Source: Bacteroidales bacterium UBA4345
Lineage (GTDB): Bacteria > Bacteroidota > Bacteroidia > Bacteroidales > Paludibacteraceae
Assembly (NCBI GenBank): GCA_002396385.1
Contig: DGTD01000100.1
Span: forward strand, 100,002-164,001
DNA length: 64,000 bases
Direction: 5' to 3'
Shown here piece after piece: positions 26,818-37,009 of the stretch. The position numbers and the translations under genes are program-made. Within the stretch, counting starts at the first letter, position 1, and the number at the start of each line of letters is the position of its first letter. The notes below the pieces were generated by a model that was not told the DNA's origin, ran no database searches, and worked only from the letters and a program-made list of their open reading frames with translations.

Positions 26818-29670
26818 TTAGCGCAAAAGGGTGAAATGACCTACATACTGGACATCGTTCTCTTCGATATCGATGACATACCAGTAGTCGGTAGAAGGCA
26901 GCAGGTTGCCGTTATACTCGCCCTTAAAGCCGTCCTCATTGTTGTAGTCGTGCATTTCAAACACTTGTTTTCCGAACCTGTCGTAAATTCTGACAAGCTG
27001 GTGCGGATAAGACTCAATGCCCACAATCTGCCAAGTATCGTTAATGCCATCGCCATTAGGCGAGAAGAATGGGTCAGGGAAGATAGGGGTTGGCAACATT
27101 TCGAACGAAGCCTCAGCCACACAACCATTATTATCGTGCAAACGGAGCACGTGTTCTCCCCTTGTGATATTTTCAATTGTGCTTTCGTCGGCAAGCTCAA
27201 CAAAAGAGCTTGTAGTACCACTCACGCCCGCCTTGTTAGTAGAAACAATCTCAAACTTGTATTCAGGCGTGCCACCGAAGTAATTGATCTTCAGCTGGCG
27301 TTCCTTAACCAAGACCGTATCAATAACAAGTGTAGGGTTCGGATTAACAGTAATAGTAATAGTATCAGTAGCATGACAGCCAACCGAGTTTTTCGCATGT
27401 GCGACATAATCGGTAGTCTCTTCCGGAGAAACGATAGGCCTCAACGGGTTACGGCTTGTCAGTTCTGGTTCCCAAGTCAAAGGCACATTAGAAGGAACAA
27501 GGTCGACAATAAGCGTAGCAGAAGAACCGGTACAAACGCTAGTTCTGTTAAACTCGGCACGGAGTTTCAACTGTATGTCCAAAACCTTGATATGCCATGT
27601 AACAATGGAATCACACCCATTAGCCGACTCATAACGGAAGTCGAAATCGTAATCTCCAGCTGCGCTCCAAACCTTTCCAAAGAGGATTTGGTCACGACAG
27701 ATCAGAGTATCGTAGGCGGTATGGATAAGCGGATGAATAACTACATGCACCTTAGTAATAGAGTCACAACCGGTAACCAAGCTTTTAGAAGTCTCCTCTA
27801 AATCAAGCACCAAGTCTTTCTTAGTTGTATTCTTGTACGATTTACCGTCGAAAGTAAAGGCATCTTTGTCCTCTCCGAAATCGCTTTGACAAATTTCGAC
27901 ATCAGGGAGCGTAGCTTCAGAGCGTGCAATCACATTCAAGTTCATAACCACCACCGAGTCGCATCCATACTTAGACTGCAACTTAATAGGGCCTACGTTA
28001 TAAACGCCACCCTCGTTGTAGACTTTGCCGTCGAGACTGCACTTCTCACCTTCACAGATAGTCTCCTCTAAAGCCAAATCGTAAACAGGATGAACAATAA
28101 TCTGGTCGACCGTATGTTCACAATCGCTAATGGTAATGGTATCTTTAAACTCGCCTACAGAAGTGTAGAGGTCACCGCTTAAAGACGTTTTACCCTGGCA
28201 CACGTGTTCAGGCGTGTTAAGTTCGTATTTACCATTAGTCACCTCAAGAGTGAGGGAGATTGTAATAGAATCACAGGTCGAGCCACCGTAGCTGATACGT
28301 TTGGTAGGCACCACAACCTTGTCAAGAGTAAAGGTACCCGTCTGTGTATATTTCTTTCCAGAGTTAACTGGATATTCCTGTCCGGCACAAATGCTGGTAG
28401 GTTCACCGATAGAATCGCGAACAAAAACCACCTCGGTAGAAACCTCAAAGTTGTTAGGAGTAGTTACCTCTTTCCCATTATTAGCCTTAGTAAAGGTGGT
28501 TCCGTCAATAACAATCGACTCGCTTTCGCACAAAAGAATCTTCAGTTTGTTCTTTGTTTCATTAATCTGGTATACATCGCGGACACAACAAACCGACTCT
28601 TCGGTAATATTATTGATATTCTGGGAAGAAGCGATCGTCAGTCTGTAATAACCATTACCGGTACCATCGGTATTGTCTTTATTGAAAGAAGCGATATCGT
28701 AATCGAAAGTATTGTTTTCCTTATAGGTACCAGATGCGACCTTTACCCAGTCGGTGATACCATTATCAGGGGAATACTCCCAGAAATAAGCCACATCGTT
28801 CATATCAGAGAAGAACGACGTATTAGACAGAGAAGCCTGTATTTTAGCCGGTTCCTTGTATAAGAACTCTGTGCTGGTAAAAGATATAGAAGGTTGGGCG
28901 AGATAGATGGCGATATCGTCCAAAGCAATATCGTAACCGGCAGCAGTTGCACCGGGTTCGCCACTCAACATCGGATAAATTCTGAACTTGATAGTGCTCA
29001 GGTCGGCATTATCAGGGATAGAGAACACACCCGAAACCTCTTGCCAGTTAAGGGAACCTTCAGCCGTAACGCCACCAGGCTCCATCTGGAACTGCTCCAA
29101 CTGCCACAACTGCTCGTTGTTTCCGTCGTAAATACCCAAAGTAATGAAATTTACGCCGGCACTGCTACTGTTGTGGGGTTCCATATCGGCCACAAAAGCC
29201 TGGAACTTGAACTGCACGCCAGAGCAGAGGCTGCTTGTCAACTGTTTTTCATATATAAAGTCAGTCGGATAATTACGGCACATAGAAACCCCCGGAGCAC
29301 AAGACTGAGGGCAGTTCAGCATAAGGAAGTATCCCTTGTTCACATCGCTTGGGTAAGTATGGTCGCCGGCCTCAGAAATCCATCCAGCGCCATTTCCTAC
29401 AGGTGCGTATTTTGCAATGGTATATTTTGTAGACTTACTCACTTGAGGGCTGAAATCGATAGTAGAACTACCCTCGTAGTTCATAAGAGCGCTTCCACGA
29501 TAAGCATCGGCAGAACTTGAATTTCCACCAAAATCCAAGAAATATATACGTCTCCAAGATTGTCCCTCTGGCAAATCACTTTGCGCAGCAGCCTCACTAA
29601 AGGCGCCAACGGTAAGTCCCAGTGGCAACAAAACTTTTCCAATTTTCGAAATATAGCTCATAACTTTCAT
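26818..29670 (-). CDS. large secreted protein with type B type IX sorting domain
   Basis: A 950-residue exported protein: signal peptide (cut near AAAQ, about 29), an N-terminal jellyroll-like region (about 40-260), an Ig-like stretch, then at least four Cys-containing repeats of about 45-65 residues with the consensus [IV]C...G..Y...G.Y....GCDS[IV] between about 420 and 700, two Ig/PKD-like units, and a C-terminal 'gliding motility-associated' sorting domain (about 866-950; FFSPNGDGINDTW ... RIYDRFGKQVFE ... DYWYVIDIEEN). It is cargo of the type IX system; likely adhesive. No catalytic domain seen. Confidence 0.88.
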   Translation of the reverse strand: MKVMSYISKIGKVLLPLGLTVGAFSEAAAQSDLPEGQSWRRIYFLDFGGNSSSADAYRGSALMNYEGSSTIDFSPQVSKSTKYTIAKYAPVGNGAGWISEAGDHTYPSDVNKGYFLMLNCPQSCAPGVSMCRNYPTDFIYEKQLTSSLCSGVQFKFQAFVADMEPHNSSSAGVNFITLGIYDGNNEQLWQLEQFQMEPGGVTAEGSLNWQEVSGVFSIPDNADLSTIKFRIYPMLSGEPGATAAGYDIALDDIAIYLAQPSISFTSTEFLYKEPAKIQASLSNTSFFSDMNDVAYFWEYSPDNGITDWVKVASGTYKENNTFDYDIASFNKDNTDGTGNGYYRLTIASSQNINNITEESVCCVRDVYQINETKNKLKILLCESESIVIDGTTFTKANNGKEVTTPNNFEVSTEVVFVRDSIGEPTSICAGQEYPVNSGKKYTQTGTFTLDKVVVPTKRISYGGSTCDSITISLTLEVTNGKYELNTPEHVCQGKTSLSGDLYTSVGEFKDTITISDCEHTVDQIIVHPVYDLALEETICEGEKCSLDGKVYNEGGVYNVGPIKLQSKYGCDSVVVMNLNVIARSEATLPDVEICQSDFGEDKDAFTFDGKSYKNTTKKDLVLDLEETSKSLVTGCDSITKVHVVIHPLIHTAYDTLICRDQILFGKVWSAAGDYDFDFRYESANGCDSIVTWHIKVLDIQLKLRAEFNRTSVCTGSSATLIVDLVPSNVPLTWEPELTSRNPLRPIVSPEETTDYVAHAKNSVGCHATDTITITVNPNPTLVIDTVLVKERQLKINYFGGTPEYKFEIVSTNKAGVSGTTSSFVELADESTIENITRGEHVLRLHDNNGCVAEASFEMLPTPIFPDPFFSPNGDGINDTWQIVGIESYPHQLVRIYDRFGKQVFEMHDYNNEDGFKGEYNGNLLPSTDYWYVIDIEENDVQYVGHFTLLR

Positions 29671-29978
29671 TTTATCAAGTAGTTTGCACCAACAGTAAAA
29701 TTCAACAAGTTAGTGACAAGATTTTGTTCTAGGTTCGAAAAACGAACAATTTAACAATGCCCTATATACTAATCTTCTGTCGAATAAAAATATACTATAA
29801 ACACCTTACCGAAGTAAAGCATTGCAAATATTGAAAAACTTGGGCAAAATTCAAAACTTGGCGGCATAAAAAATTATCAACAAGCGCAGAAAAAACGTCA
29901 CCAAGAAGAACTATGAGCAAAAAACGTGTTACACAGCATAAAACACGGACATCCACGCAATAAACATCCCTACAAAAA
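29671..29978. other. intergenic stretch between type IX cargo gene and POT transporter gene
   Basis: About 308 bp, AT-rich. One small dyad (gttcg 29733-29737, cgaac 29743-29747). No full promoter match or terminator found on either strand, although the cargo gene needs a promoter here unless read from upstream. No ORF supported. Confidence 0.55.
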
Positions 29979-31526
29979 TTATTCCTCCATCATCTTATTA
30001 AGTTTCCGGCAAAGGACGAACAGCAACAAAGAGGCCAGTAACGTGAACGACACAAACAACATGAAATAGTCGTGCGTATTGGCAATATGGTAGCCAAAGA
30101 AATCTGTTTCAAGAATCTGCCCTGTTTGTTCGTCTCGGGAAGGATAGAGAGCCGAAAGTGTTCCACACAACTTCTGCGCAGCGGCGGAACTCATCAGCCA
30201 GACGCCCATCAGCAGCGACACAAAACGCGCGGGAGACAGTTTAGCGACCATCGACAGTCCGATGGGCGACAGGCACAGTTCGCCTACGGTATAGATGAAG
30301 TAGAAGAACAGCACCCACAACATACTCACGCCCGTCCCAGGCTCAAGATCAATTGACGCATAGGCTAAAATGGCGAAACTTACCGACAGCAACAAAATGC
30401 CGGCAGCCTGTTTCTGACAAATGGAAAAACGTACACCCAACGATTCAAGTTTAGTCCACAGTACAGACATTAACGGAGCCAACAGCACGATGTAGATGGG
30501 ATTTAACGACTGGAAAAAGCTGGTTGGCACCACGCTATCGCCCACCCGGCGGTCGACCACCTCATCGGTGAACAAAGTAATGGAAGCTCCGGCTTGTTCG
30601 TATGCCGCCCAAAAGAAGATAACGAAGAAAGCAAGGATGTAGATGACCAATATGCGACGCCGTTCAACCGGTGTCAGCGACGGGTCGGTCACAATAAACA
30701 CCGGAATAACCACACACGCCGAAAAAATGAGCGAACCAATAGCGTCTTGATCCAGCGCCGAGAAAAACAACAAAAACAAGACGGCAAAAGCGGCTAACAT
30801 AGCAGCAGGCTTAACCAACGGGGTCCCTTTTCCGTTCGGAGCATCAAGCAGTTTTTGCACGTGTTCATCATGCGAAGTGTTTTTAGGAATCCGAACCGGA
30901 GCAAGTCCAATGGCCGAGCCTTCGGCAGTGACCAGATAGCGATTACTGAACGCCAGAAAGATACCGACCCCGACCAACATGCCCGCGCACGCAGCCAGGA
31001 ACCCCCAACGAAAGTCTTCAACAGCCCCCGTGTCGCCCAAACTGCCGCAGACCAAAGGCGAGAAAAAGGCGCCCACATTTATACCCATATAGAATATCGT
31101 GTAGGCGGAATCGACTCGCGGGTCTTTTTCCGGATAAAGCTGTCCGACCATGGTTGAAATGTTCGGTTTGAAGAATCCATTTCCCAGACACAGGAAGAAA
31201 AGTCCTCCATAAAGGAAATGGAGGCAATTTGGAGAACCAAGACACGATGCGCTGACGAAGAGCAGGAAGTGCCCCACCGCCATCAGCACTCCACCCACAA
31301 CAATAGAACGGCGGTTGCCCCAATAACGGTCTGAAATGTACCCGCCGAGCAGCGGCATAAGATACACCATACCTGTAAAACTCCCGTACAGGTTCGAAGC
31401 ATCGGCTTTCGTAAAAAGGACAGCCTTGACCAAGAACAAAATAAAAAGCGCGCGCATGCCATAGTAGGAGAAACGTTCCCACATCTCGGTCATGAACAAG
31501 AGGTACAAACCTTTAGGATGAGACAT
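29979..31526 (-). CDS. POT-family peptide transporter
   Basis: Proton-coupled di/tripeptide importer of the major facilitator superfamily. The 515-residue protein shows about 12-14 helices, the proton-coupling ExxER motif in MTEMWERFSYYGMRA near 13-18, GGYISDRYWGNRRSI and GNGFFKPNISTMVG. Substrate range cannot be read from the sequence. It lies 62 bp after a DUF3108 gene on the same strand and may be read from the engB promoter upstream. Confidence 0.93.
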   Translation of the reverse strand: MSHPKGLYLLFMTEMWERFSYYGMRALFILFLVKAVLFTKADASNLYGSFTGMVYLMPLLGGYISDRYWGNRRSIVVGGVLMAVGHFLLFVSASCLGSPNCLHFLYGGLFFLCLGNGFFKPNISTMVGQLYPEKDPRVDSAYTIFYMGINVGAFFSPLVCGSLGDTGAVEDFRWGFLAACAGMLVGVGIFLAFSNRYLVTAEGSAIGLAPVRIPKNTSHDEHVQKLLDAPNGKGTPLVKPAAMLAAFAVLFLLFFSALDQDAIGSLIFSACVVIPVFIVTDPSLTPVERRRILVIYILAFFVIFFWAAYEQAGASITLFTDEVVDRRVGDSVVPTSFFQSLNPIYIVLLAPLMSVLWTKLESLGVRFSICQKQAAGILLLSVSFAILAYASIDLEPGTGVSMLWVLFFYFIYTVGELCLSPIGLSMVAKLSPARFVSLLMGVWLMSSAAAQKLCGTLSALYPSRDEQTGQILETDFFGYHIANTHDYFMLFVSFTLLASLLLFVLCRKLNKMMEE

Positions 31527-31588
31527 CGTCGTAACAGTGTTTTCGGTAAATAAGTTTTATTGTGTCCGTCGAGGGTCACGAGGAATAA

Positions 31589-32347
31589 TTATTCCTCCAA
31601 ATAGACCTTTATATAACCCAGTTTTATTTTACACTCCACCTTCACCGGAATGTGCCGGTCGTCGTCAGTTATCCAGACATAAACAGGCTGTTTCGGGTCG
31701 AAAATGGTATGAGCAATAGAGTTAGACTTACACTTCAAGCAATTATATATTTTCCCCGACCGAGCCTTAACGTTTTCCCGACCTAAGACCTCTCCCATGA
31801 TGGTGCTCATTTTTTCAGTGAAGAAAACATTAAAAGGGATCTGTTCGCCAATAGCGAACTTCGAATAATCGACATTTCGAGAGGCGTAAACCGCATTCAG
31901 CAAATCGTAAGAACAATCGGGGTGTTCAACCTCAACAGTCCGCATCTTCTGAATAGAATCGTTCCAGACCTGATATTTAAGCTTACCATGAAGGTAAGTG
32001 ATTTTTTCGTGAACCTCTTTGTCGTCCTCAAAAGTGTTTGAGGCAAACGAGACAGGTTTCATATTCAGTCTGTTCATATAAGCCTCGATAGAGGTATTGA
32101 GGTCGTAAATCCACCGCCATTTCGGCATGGTATAGGCATTAACAGCAAAATGGAGGTAATTGCCGACCTGTTCGGCTTTAAAGATGGCCTCCCCACCTTT
32201 CACCCAGATAGCCCCCCAGTTGAAATAGGCTCCATATTTAAGGGTTTCACCCTCGGCAGGAACAACTTTGTTCTCAGTCGAGCACTGGGCCGATGCGCCT
32301 GAAACAGACAGCAAGGAAACAACCAGTAGAATAAGAAATTTACGCAT
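31589..32347 (-). CDS. DUF3108 family secreted protein
   Basis: With the ATG at 32347 (MRKFLILLVV) the protein has 252 residues, a signal peptide ending near ASAQ and a beta-rich body typical of DUF3108 (LKYGAYFNWGAIWVKGGEA near the start and VKVECKIKLGYIKVYLEE at the end). Function unknown. The frame extends eight residues upstream, but this start gives a clean signal peptide. 42 bp after the glycosyltransferase gene. Confidence 0.82.
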   Translation of the reverse strand: MRKFLILLVVSLLSVSGASAQCSTENKVVPAEGETLKYGAYFNWGAIWVKGGEAIFKAEQVGNYLHFAVNAYTMPKWRWIYDLNTSIEAYMNRLNMKPVSFASNTFEDDKEVHEKITYLHGKLKYQVWNDSIQKMRTVEVEHPDCSYDLLNAVYASRNVDYSKFAIGEQIPFNVFFTEKMSTIMGEVLGRENVKARSGKIYNCLKCKSNSIAHTIFDPKQPVYVWITDDDRHIPVKVECKIKLGYIKVYLEE

Positions 32348-32389
32348 ATAAAACAATATTAAAAATAACACAAGGGCAGAAAAGCCACC

Positions 32390-33400
32390 CTATCTCCAAT
32401 CATTAAATTTTTTCAACCCGTGTACATACGACTGCCATACCAGACTATGGGGGAAGACCTCGGGGATGTCACTGGTTTTAGCAAGCCGCATATTTTGCCT
32501 ACGGGCCTCACATAAAGAAGGCCGCATCTGCCAAAACTGCCTACGGGCCTTTAGTACAGCCGAGAAATTGTCCAAATCGCATTTCACCAAGAAGACGAAA
32601 GCGGCCAAATAGTCGAGAAAGAAACGAACAGTCATCACCTTTAACAAATGCGGCTCGTTTTTATAGACCATTAGAAGGTTGTTGCGGAAATTGAGCAGTG
32701 TCTTGCGCGGATTTTCCACCGCCAGCGTGCCTCCGCCCACATGGTAAACCACACTTTGCGGCACGCAGGCAAGACGGAAGCCGCGAGCACGCAAACGCCA
32801 ACAAAGGTCAATTTCTTCCTGATGAGCGAAGAACGAAGAATCGAGACCTCCATTGTCAATATACACCTTACGGCGGACCATCAGAGCCGCGCCTGTAGCC
32901 CAGAAGACATCGGTAACAGAATCGTACTGTCCGTTGTCAGGCTCCACATCACCGAAAATACGTCCCCTGCAGAATGGGTAGGCCCACTTGTCAATAAACC
33001 CTCCTGCCGCTCCGGCAAACTCAAAGGAAGCCCGGTTGTGGAAAGCCCTGATTTTTGGCTGGCAACCAGCGTATTCAGGATTGGCATCTAAAAAGTCGAC
33101 CATAGGTTGCAGGTAGCCCGGCGTTGTTTCCACATCGGAATTGAGCAAAAGCACATATTCGGTGTCCACCAAAGCCAAAGCCTTGTTGTAGCCCTCGGCG
33201 AACCCGTAGTTTTTGTCGAACTTCAGCAGTCGCACCTGGGGGTAACTGTTCGCCAGAAAGTCAAGCGAGTCGTCGGTCGAACCGTTATCGGCCACAACGA
33301 CCTCCGAATCATCGGAGATAGAGTCACGACAAACCGACGGGAGGAATTCTTCCAAGAACTTCCGTCCGTTCCAGTTCAATATAATAACAGCCGTCTTCAT
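32390..33400 (-). CDS. GT2 family glycosyltransferase
   Basis: The 336-residue protein has the GT-A fold signature: ILNWNGRKFLEEFLPS at the start, ADNGSTDDSL, the metal-site-like LLNSDVETTPGY and QEEIDLCWRLRARGF about 195-210. It resembles rhamnosyl/dTDP-sugar type transferases. Its donor and acceptor are unknown. It overlaps the acyltransferase gene by 4 bp (ATGA), so an envelope glycolipid or LPS role is plausible. Confidence 0.9.
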   Translation of the reverse strand: MKTAVIILNWNGRKFLEEFLPSVCRDSISDDSEVVVADNGSTDDSLDFLANSYPQVRLLKFDKNYGFAEGYNKALALVDTEYVLLLNSDVETTPGYLQPMVDFLDANPEYAGCQPKIRAFHNRASFEFAGAAGGFIDKWAYPFCRGRIFGDVEPDNGQYDSVTDVFWATGAALMVRRKVYIDNGGLDSSFFAHQEEIDLCWRLRARGFRLACVPQSVVYHVGGGTLAVENPRKTLLNFRNNLLMVYKNEPHLLKVMTVRFFLDYLAAFVFLVKCDLDNFSAVLKARRQFWQMRPSLCEARRQNMRLAKTSDIPEVFPHSLVWQSYVHGLKKFNDWR

Positions 33401-34359
33401 TCCTTTTTATCCAGGGCAGCCTTCTCCTGCCTGGCCGCCTCCCTAGCGGCATCTTCCTTAATAATCTGCTGGTGGTCGTATTTCCACCGTCTGTGAGTCC
33501 AGAACCAAATAGCAGGAGCTCGTCTGATGGACTGTTCCAGCAAATTGGCATAGCGTTTGGTCACCTCTCCATCTGGTTCCAAAGAAGCATCGGCGCAAAT
33601 ATCAACAAAACGGCAGATATAATAGCCCCTTTTTTCCCGACGGAAGTCAAGATAGACAACAGCCGACTTCGTAACCTTTGCAAGGCGTTCGGGACCTTGC
33701 AAGAATGCCGTATCGTGATTTAGGAAGTCCGTCCAAAAATGCAGGTTTCCCCTGGAAGGAGTTTGGTCAGCCAAAAGTCCGATTGCAAAGATCTTACCGT
33801 CCCGATTCAGACGCGCCAACGGGAATAGGGCCTTATCTTTAGGAATAACCAGCGTTTCGAAACGTTTGCGCCCCTTGAGCAAGAATTCGTCGATATATTT
33901 ATTCTTGACATGGCGGTACAATTCCGCGCCCACAATATCCTTAAAATACTCCAAATAGATATTGGGAACCCACTCCCAAGGTCCGGTGTGAGCCATATCC
34001 ATATAAACCGACTTGCCATTATCGATATGTTTGCGCATTATGTCCATATCCTCATACTTCACGCGTTCGTTTAAATCGGCAACCGACATACGGAACGCCT
34101 TAACGCTTTCTAGAATAATATCGCAGAACCAATGGTACGATTCAATCTCTATCTTTTTCCGTTCCTCTTCCGATTTTTCCGGGAAAGCCGACTTCAAATT
34201 GCTGTACACCACCTTCCGGCGATAGCGAACCACATAATAGCATAGGAAGTAAAAGACATCGGACAACCAGTACAACATGCGGAACGGCAACAGTGACACC
34301 AGTTGTACGAACAGGTAGAAGAAAACAAAAGCTATTCTATCGGCAAAATCTTTCATCAT
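33397..34359 (-). CDS. LpxL/HtrB-type lauroyl acyltransferase
   Basis: Inner-membrane-associated enzyme that adds a secondary acyl chain to lipid A or a related lipid. The 320-residue protein has an N-terminal hydrophobic segment (about 10-40), the HX4E motif HTGPWE and an LADQTPSRG loop, as in LpxL/LpxM. C-terminal tail is Lys/Ala/Glu-rich. Its ATGATG start overlaps the engB stop. Could instead acylate another envelope lipid. Confidence 0.9.
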   Translation of the reverse strand: MMKDFADRIAFVFFYLFVQLVSLLPFRMLYWLSDVFYFLCYYVVRYRRKVVYSNLKSAFPEKSEEERKKIEIESYHWFCDIILESVKAFRMSVADLNERVKYEDMDIMRKHIDNGKSVYMDMAHTGPWEWVPNIYLEYFKDIVGAELYRHVKNKYIDEFLLKGRKRFETLVIPKDKALFPLARLNRDGKIFAIGLLADQTPSRGNLHFWTDFLNHDTAFLQGPERLAKVTKSAVVYLDFRREKRGYYICRFVDICADASLEPDGEVTKRYANLLEQSIRRAPAIWFWTHRRWKYDHQQIIKEDAAREAARQEKAALDKKE

Positions 34360-34952
34360 AACGAGGCATTAATAGTTTCAATATAATCGAGAATTTGGTC
34401 ACGCCCAGTCTTCCGTTCAGAAGAAGTGATGAAGATAGGCGGCAACTCCTCCCACTGTTCAAGCAAGACCTTCTTGTAAGCTTCCACATTCTCTTTCACG
34501 CGTGTAGGCCCGAGTTTATCGGCCTTAGTGAACACAATAGAGAAGGGGATACCATTCTCACCCAGGAACTCTATGAACTCCAAATCGACCTTCTGGGCCT
34601 CATGGCGGCAATCGATAAGCAAAAACAAGTTTGTAAGTTGCTCGCGTTGGAGGATGTACCCCTTAATCATAGGTTCAAGTTTTGCACGGACCTCCTTAGG
34701 GACGGAGGCAAAGCCATAACCGGGCAAATCGGCCAAATGCCACTGTCCATTCACCACAAAATGGTTGATAAGCAACGTTTTGCCAGGTTTTGACGAAGTC
34801 ATAGCCAGTTTTTTGTCATTTACCAGCATGTTGATAAGCGAAGACTTTCCGACATTGCTGCGTCCGATAAAGGCATATTCCGGGAAGTTGGAATCGGGAC
34901 ACAGTCCGACAGTAGGACTACTTTTAACAAAAAGAGCTGACTTTATATCCAT
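34356..34952 (-). CDS. engB: ribosome biogenesis GTPase EngB/YsxC
   Basis: Essential GTPase for large-subunit assembly. The 198-residue protein has the P-loop GRSNVGKSS at 30-38, switch motif DLPGYGFA, and the guanine-specificity motif TKAD near 143. Normal length. It is the first gene of the engB-acyltransferase-GT2-DUF3108 run. Confidence 0.95.
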   Translation of the reverse strand: MDIKSALFVKSSPTVGLCPDSNFPEYAFIGRSNVGKSSLINMLVNDKKLAMTSSKPGKTLLINHFVVNGQWHLADLPGYGFASVPKEVRAKLEPMIKGYILQREQLTNLFLLIDCRHEAQKVDLEFIEFLGENGIPFSIVFTKADKLGPTRVKENVEAYKKVLLEQWEELPPIFITSSERKTGRDQILDYIETINASL

Positions 34953-34976
34953 AAATTCTAACCGTTTTTAGATACA

Positions 34977-34984
34977 AATTTAAG
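34977..34984 (-). promoter_or_regulatory. -7 box upstream of engB
   Basis: TAAATTTG on the - strand, full match to TAnnTTTG, 25 nt before the engB start; very short leader. Confidence 0.5.
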
Positions 34985-34991
34985 AAAATAT

Positions 34992-36017
34992 TTACTTTTT
35001 ATCGTGAAGAATATGGAAAACCAGTTCCGTAAGGATTTCGCCTTCGGAAGCCGAAGAGTTTTCAATACCTTTGGCAGCCGCATCGGCACGGCGTATTTCG
35101 GAAAGAATCCGCATGGTCTGCCAACCATTGTAGTTTTGCGCCGCCAGAGCATAGTCACGAGCCGCATAAGGCGAAATTCCGAGTTCCCTCGCCACATTGC
35201 CGTCACTTTTGTCTTTAATATAGTAGTAAACCATAAGGTTCGAAAAAGTGTTGAAAAGTAACGACAGCATAGGAATAATAGGGTTCTGTTTCGGATTGGC
35301 AGCAAAATTCTTCACGATCTTGTTCGCCTTCAGTACATCGCGCCGCAAAAGAGCGTCCTTAAACTCAAAAACATTATACTGTTTGCTGATGCCCACATAC
35401 TGGCTGACCATATCGGAAGTGATGGTCGGAGTACCCTGAGGGACGGACAACAGCAGTTTTTTCGACTCATTGACGACCCGGTGCAAATCGGCGCCTATAT
35501 TATCGGCCATAAGTTGCACAGCCTTCGGCTCGATGTCTTGTTTATGTTCACGAAAGAAATTTGTGATAAACGTGGGCACCATATTGTCGCGCAAAGGTTT
35601 CGACTCGAACAAAACACCTCCCTTTTTCTCTATATCGGTAATATACTTCTTACGTCCGTCGGCCTTCTTCATATAGGCAAAACAGAGGATGGTAGTGGGT
35701 TGTGGGTGGTCGAGGTAATGGACCAGATTGTCGAGGTCGCGCAAATTCTGGGCTTCCTTCACCACCACCACCCTATTTTTCGCACCCATTGGGAATCCTT
35801 TGGCCAAATTTATAATGGAAAGGGTACTTGTATCGGAGCCATAAACAACATCTTCGTTAAACTCCTGTTGGTCGGGAGGCAAAATGTTGTGTTCAATATA
35901 GTCACGGATAACATCGATATAATAAGGTTCCTCGCCCATCAGAAAATAGACAGGTTTATAAATACCTTCTTTAAGGTCGGCAAGGATTGTACGGAAATCG
36001 GACGTTTCTTTCGCCAT
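34992..36017 (-). CDS. holA: DNA polymerase III subunit delta
   Basis: Clamp-loader subunit that opens the sliding clamp. I start at MAKETSDF (341 residues); four extra upstream residues are possible but less likely. Recognisable features: KPVYFLMGEEPYYIDVI near the start (degenerate AAA+ P-loop region), RRVLKAN... domain III helices, and the C-terminal collar part. The first codons, leader and -7 box are duplicated 2.4 kb away (see the direct repeat). Confidence 0.92.
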   Translation of the reverse strand: MAKETSDFRTILADLKEGIYKPVYFLMGEEPYYIDVIRDYIEHNILPPDQQEFNEDVVYGSDTSTLSIINLAKGFPMGAKNRVVVVKEAQNLRDLDNLVHYLDHPQPTTILCFAYMKKADGRKKYITDIEKKGGVLFESKPLRDNMVPTFITNFFREHKQDIEPKAVQLMADNIGADLHRVVNESKKLLLSVPQGTPTITSDMVSQYVGISKQYNVFEFKDALLRRDVLKANKIVKNFAANPKQNPIIPMLSLLFNTFSNLMVYYYIKDKSDGNVARELGISPYAARDYALAAQNYNGWQTMRILSEIRRADAAAKGIENSSASEGEILTELVFHILHDKK

Positions 36018-36062
36018 ACGCTGAGTCAAGAGTTGTTACACAAAAATACAAAATTAGACGAT
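36010..36062. repeat. 53-bp direct repeat, copy A (holA promoter/start)
   Basis: Identical to 38426-38478 except for one base. It runs from the fourth codon of holA through its leader and -7 box. The two copies bracket a three-gene secreted-protein cassette. Too long for a normal transposon target duplication; it suggests insertion with duplication, or recombination, at the holA 5' end. Confidence 0.85.
36041..36048 (-). promoter_or_regulatory. -7 box upstream of holA
   Basis: TATTTTTG on the - strand, full match to TAnnTTTG, 24 nt before the holA ATG. It lies inside the 53-bp repeat; in the distant copy the box reads TATTGTTG. Confidence 0.55.
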
Positions 36063-36164
36063 TACACCCTAATGGAACTGCCAACTTTAGCAACGACAGA
36101 AATGCGAAAGCAATTCAACCCTCTATATTCAGTTTCCTCAGCAACAAGTCAACACGTAAACAGA

Positions 36165-36194
36165 AAGGGAACACGCCCAATGGCACGCTCCCTT
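36165..36194 (-). terminator. terminator after the secreted-protein cassette
   Basis: A 13-bp stem including three wobble pairs, arms starting aaggga on each side, followed on the - strand by ttctgttt; 24 nt beyond the stop codon at 36218. Confidence 0.65.
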
Positions 36195-36217
36195 CTCTTC
36201 TTTTTGTCACGTTCAGG

Positions 36218-36997
36218 TTATTCAACCACAACTGCACGGACAGAAAATCCTTGACTACGATCTTCAGAACTTATATACATACCATCAAAAATGCGCAAAT
36301 ACCATGCACTTCCCGAGTCACAAAGTTCTGAAGTCCAATAATTTCCTCTCTCATTAAATTCATATTTGCTATAAAACAAGCCATTATAACCTGCAGCAGG
36401 AAGAAATATGGTGTTTCCATTAGTTTTGGAAGTGCCTATATACCCTGCGACACATGTACCGTTATAGCTTCGAGTCCATTCCCAATCACAATTGTCATAC
36501 AGTTCCATCCATTCATTTTTGGTCGGCATTCTCCATTCACTTCCCCAAATAGCAGTAGCCACGTCATCCTCTGGGTGTAATTTAGTAAGGCTGTCACCAA
36601 CAAAAATTCCATTCTCGTACCATATACCATTTTTCTTTTTTTCGTCATCGTCAACAGTATACTTTGTAACAAAAGAGCGAGAAGATTTGCCCTCGGCCAT
36701 AAATTTATAAGTGTTCCAACCGAACTCATCTTTCGGAACAACCTCACCCCATGCGAAATAATCGCCATATCCAAAAGACTCGTTCGTTCCTATATTGCAT
36801 GTAGCCCATTTCAAGCCACTTGGCAGTCCAAGGTCCACATAATCGTGTTTGTCACTTGGAGGAGCAAAGAAAGACACACTATCCACTTTCAACATTCTAT
36901 TAGCTATTCTACCTTGCCAAACCAAAATATCTGCTTGAGCGAAACTTTCCATCGCACAAGTCATTACTAATAATATAACTGCTACTGTTTTTTTCAT
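36218..36997 (-). CDS. secreted FISUMP-like domain protein (1)
   Basis: A 259-residue exported protein (signal peptide ends near SFAQ, 20). After a short segment (DILVWQGRI) comes the domain with YVDLGLPSGLKWATCNIG, GDYFAWGE, EWRMPTKNEW and YIGTSKTNGNTIFLPAAGY, ending in FSVRAVVVE. This resembles the 'Fibrobacter succinogenes major paralogous' type domain often found in Bacteroidota secreted proteins. No type IX tail of its own. Paralogous to the next gene upstream, 12 bp away. AT-richer than the flanking housekeeping genes. Confidence 0.75.
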   Translation of the reverse strand: MKKTVAVILLVMTCAMESFAQADILVWQGRIANRMLKVDSVSFFAPPSDKHDYVDLGLPSGLKWATCNIGTNESFGYGDYFAWGEVVPKDEFGWNTYKFMAEGKSSRSFVTKYTVDDDEKKKNGIWYENGIFVGDSLTKLHPEDDVATAIWGSEWRMPTKNEWMELYDNCDWEWTRSYNGTCVAGYIGTSKTNGNTIFLPAAGYNGLFYSKYEFNERGNYWTSELCDSGSAWYLRIFDGMYISSEDRSQGFSVRAVVVE

Positions 36998-37009
36998 AAC
37001 TTCACCATT

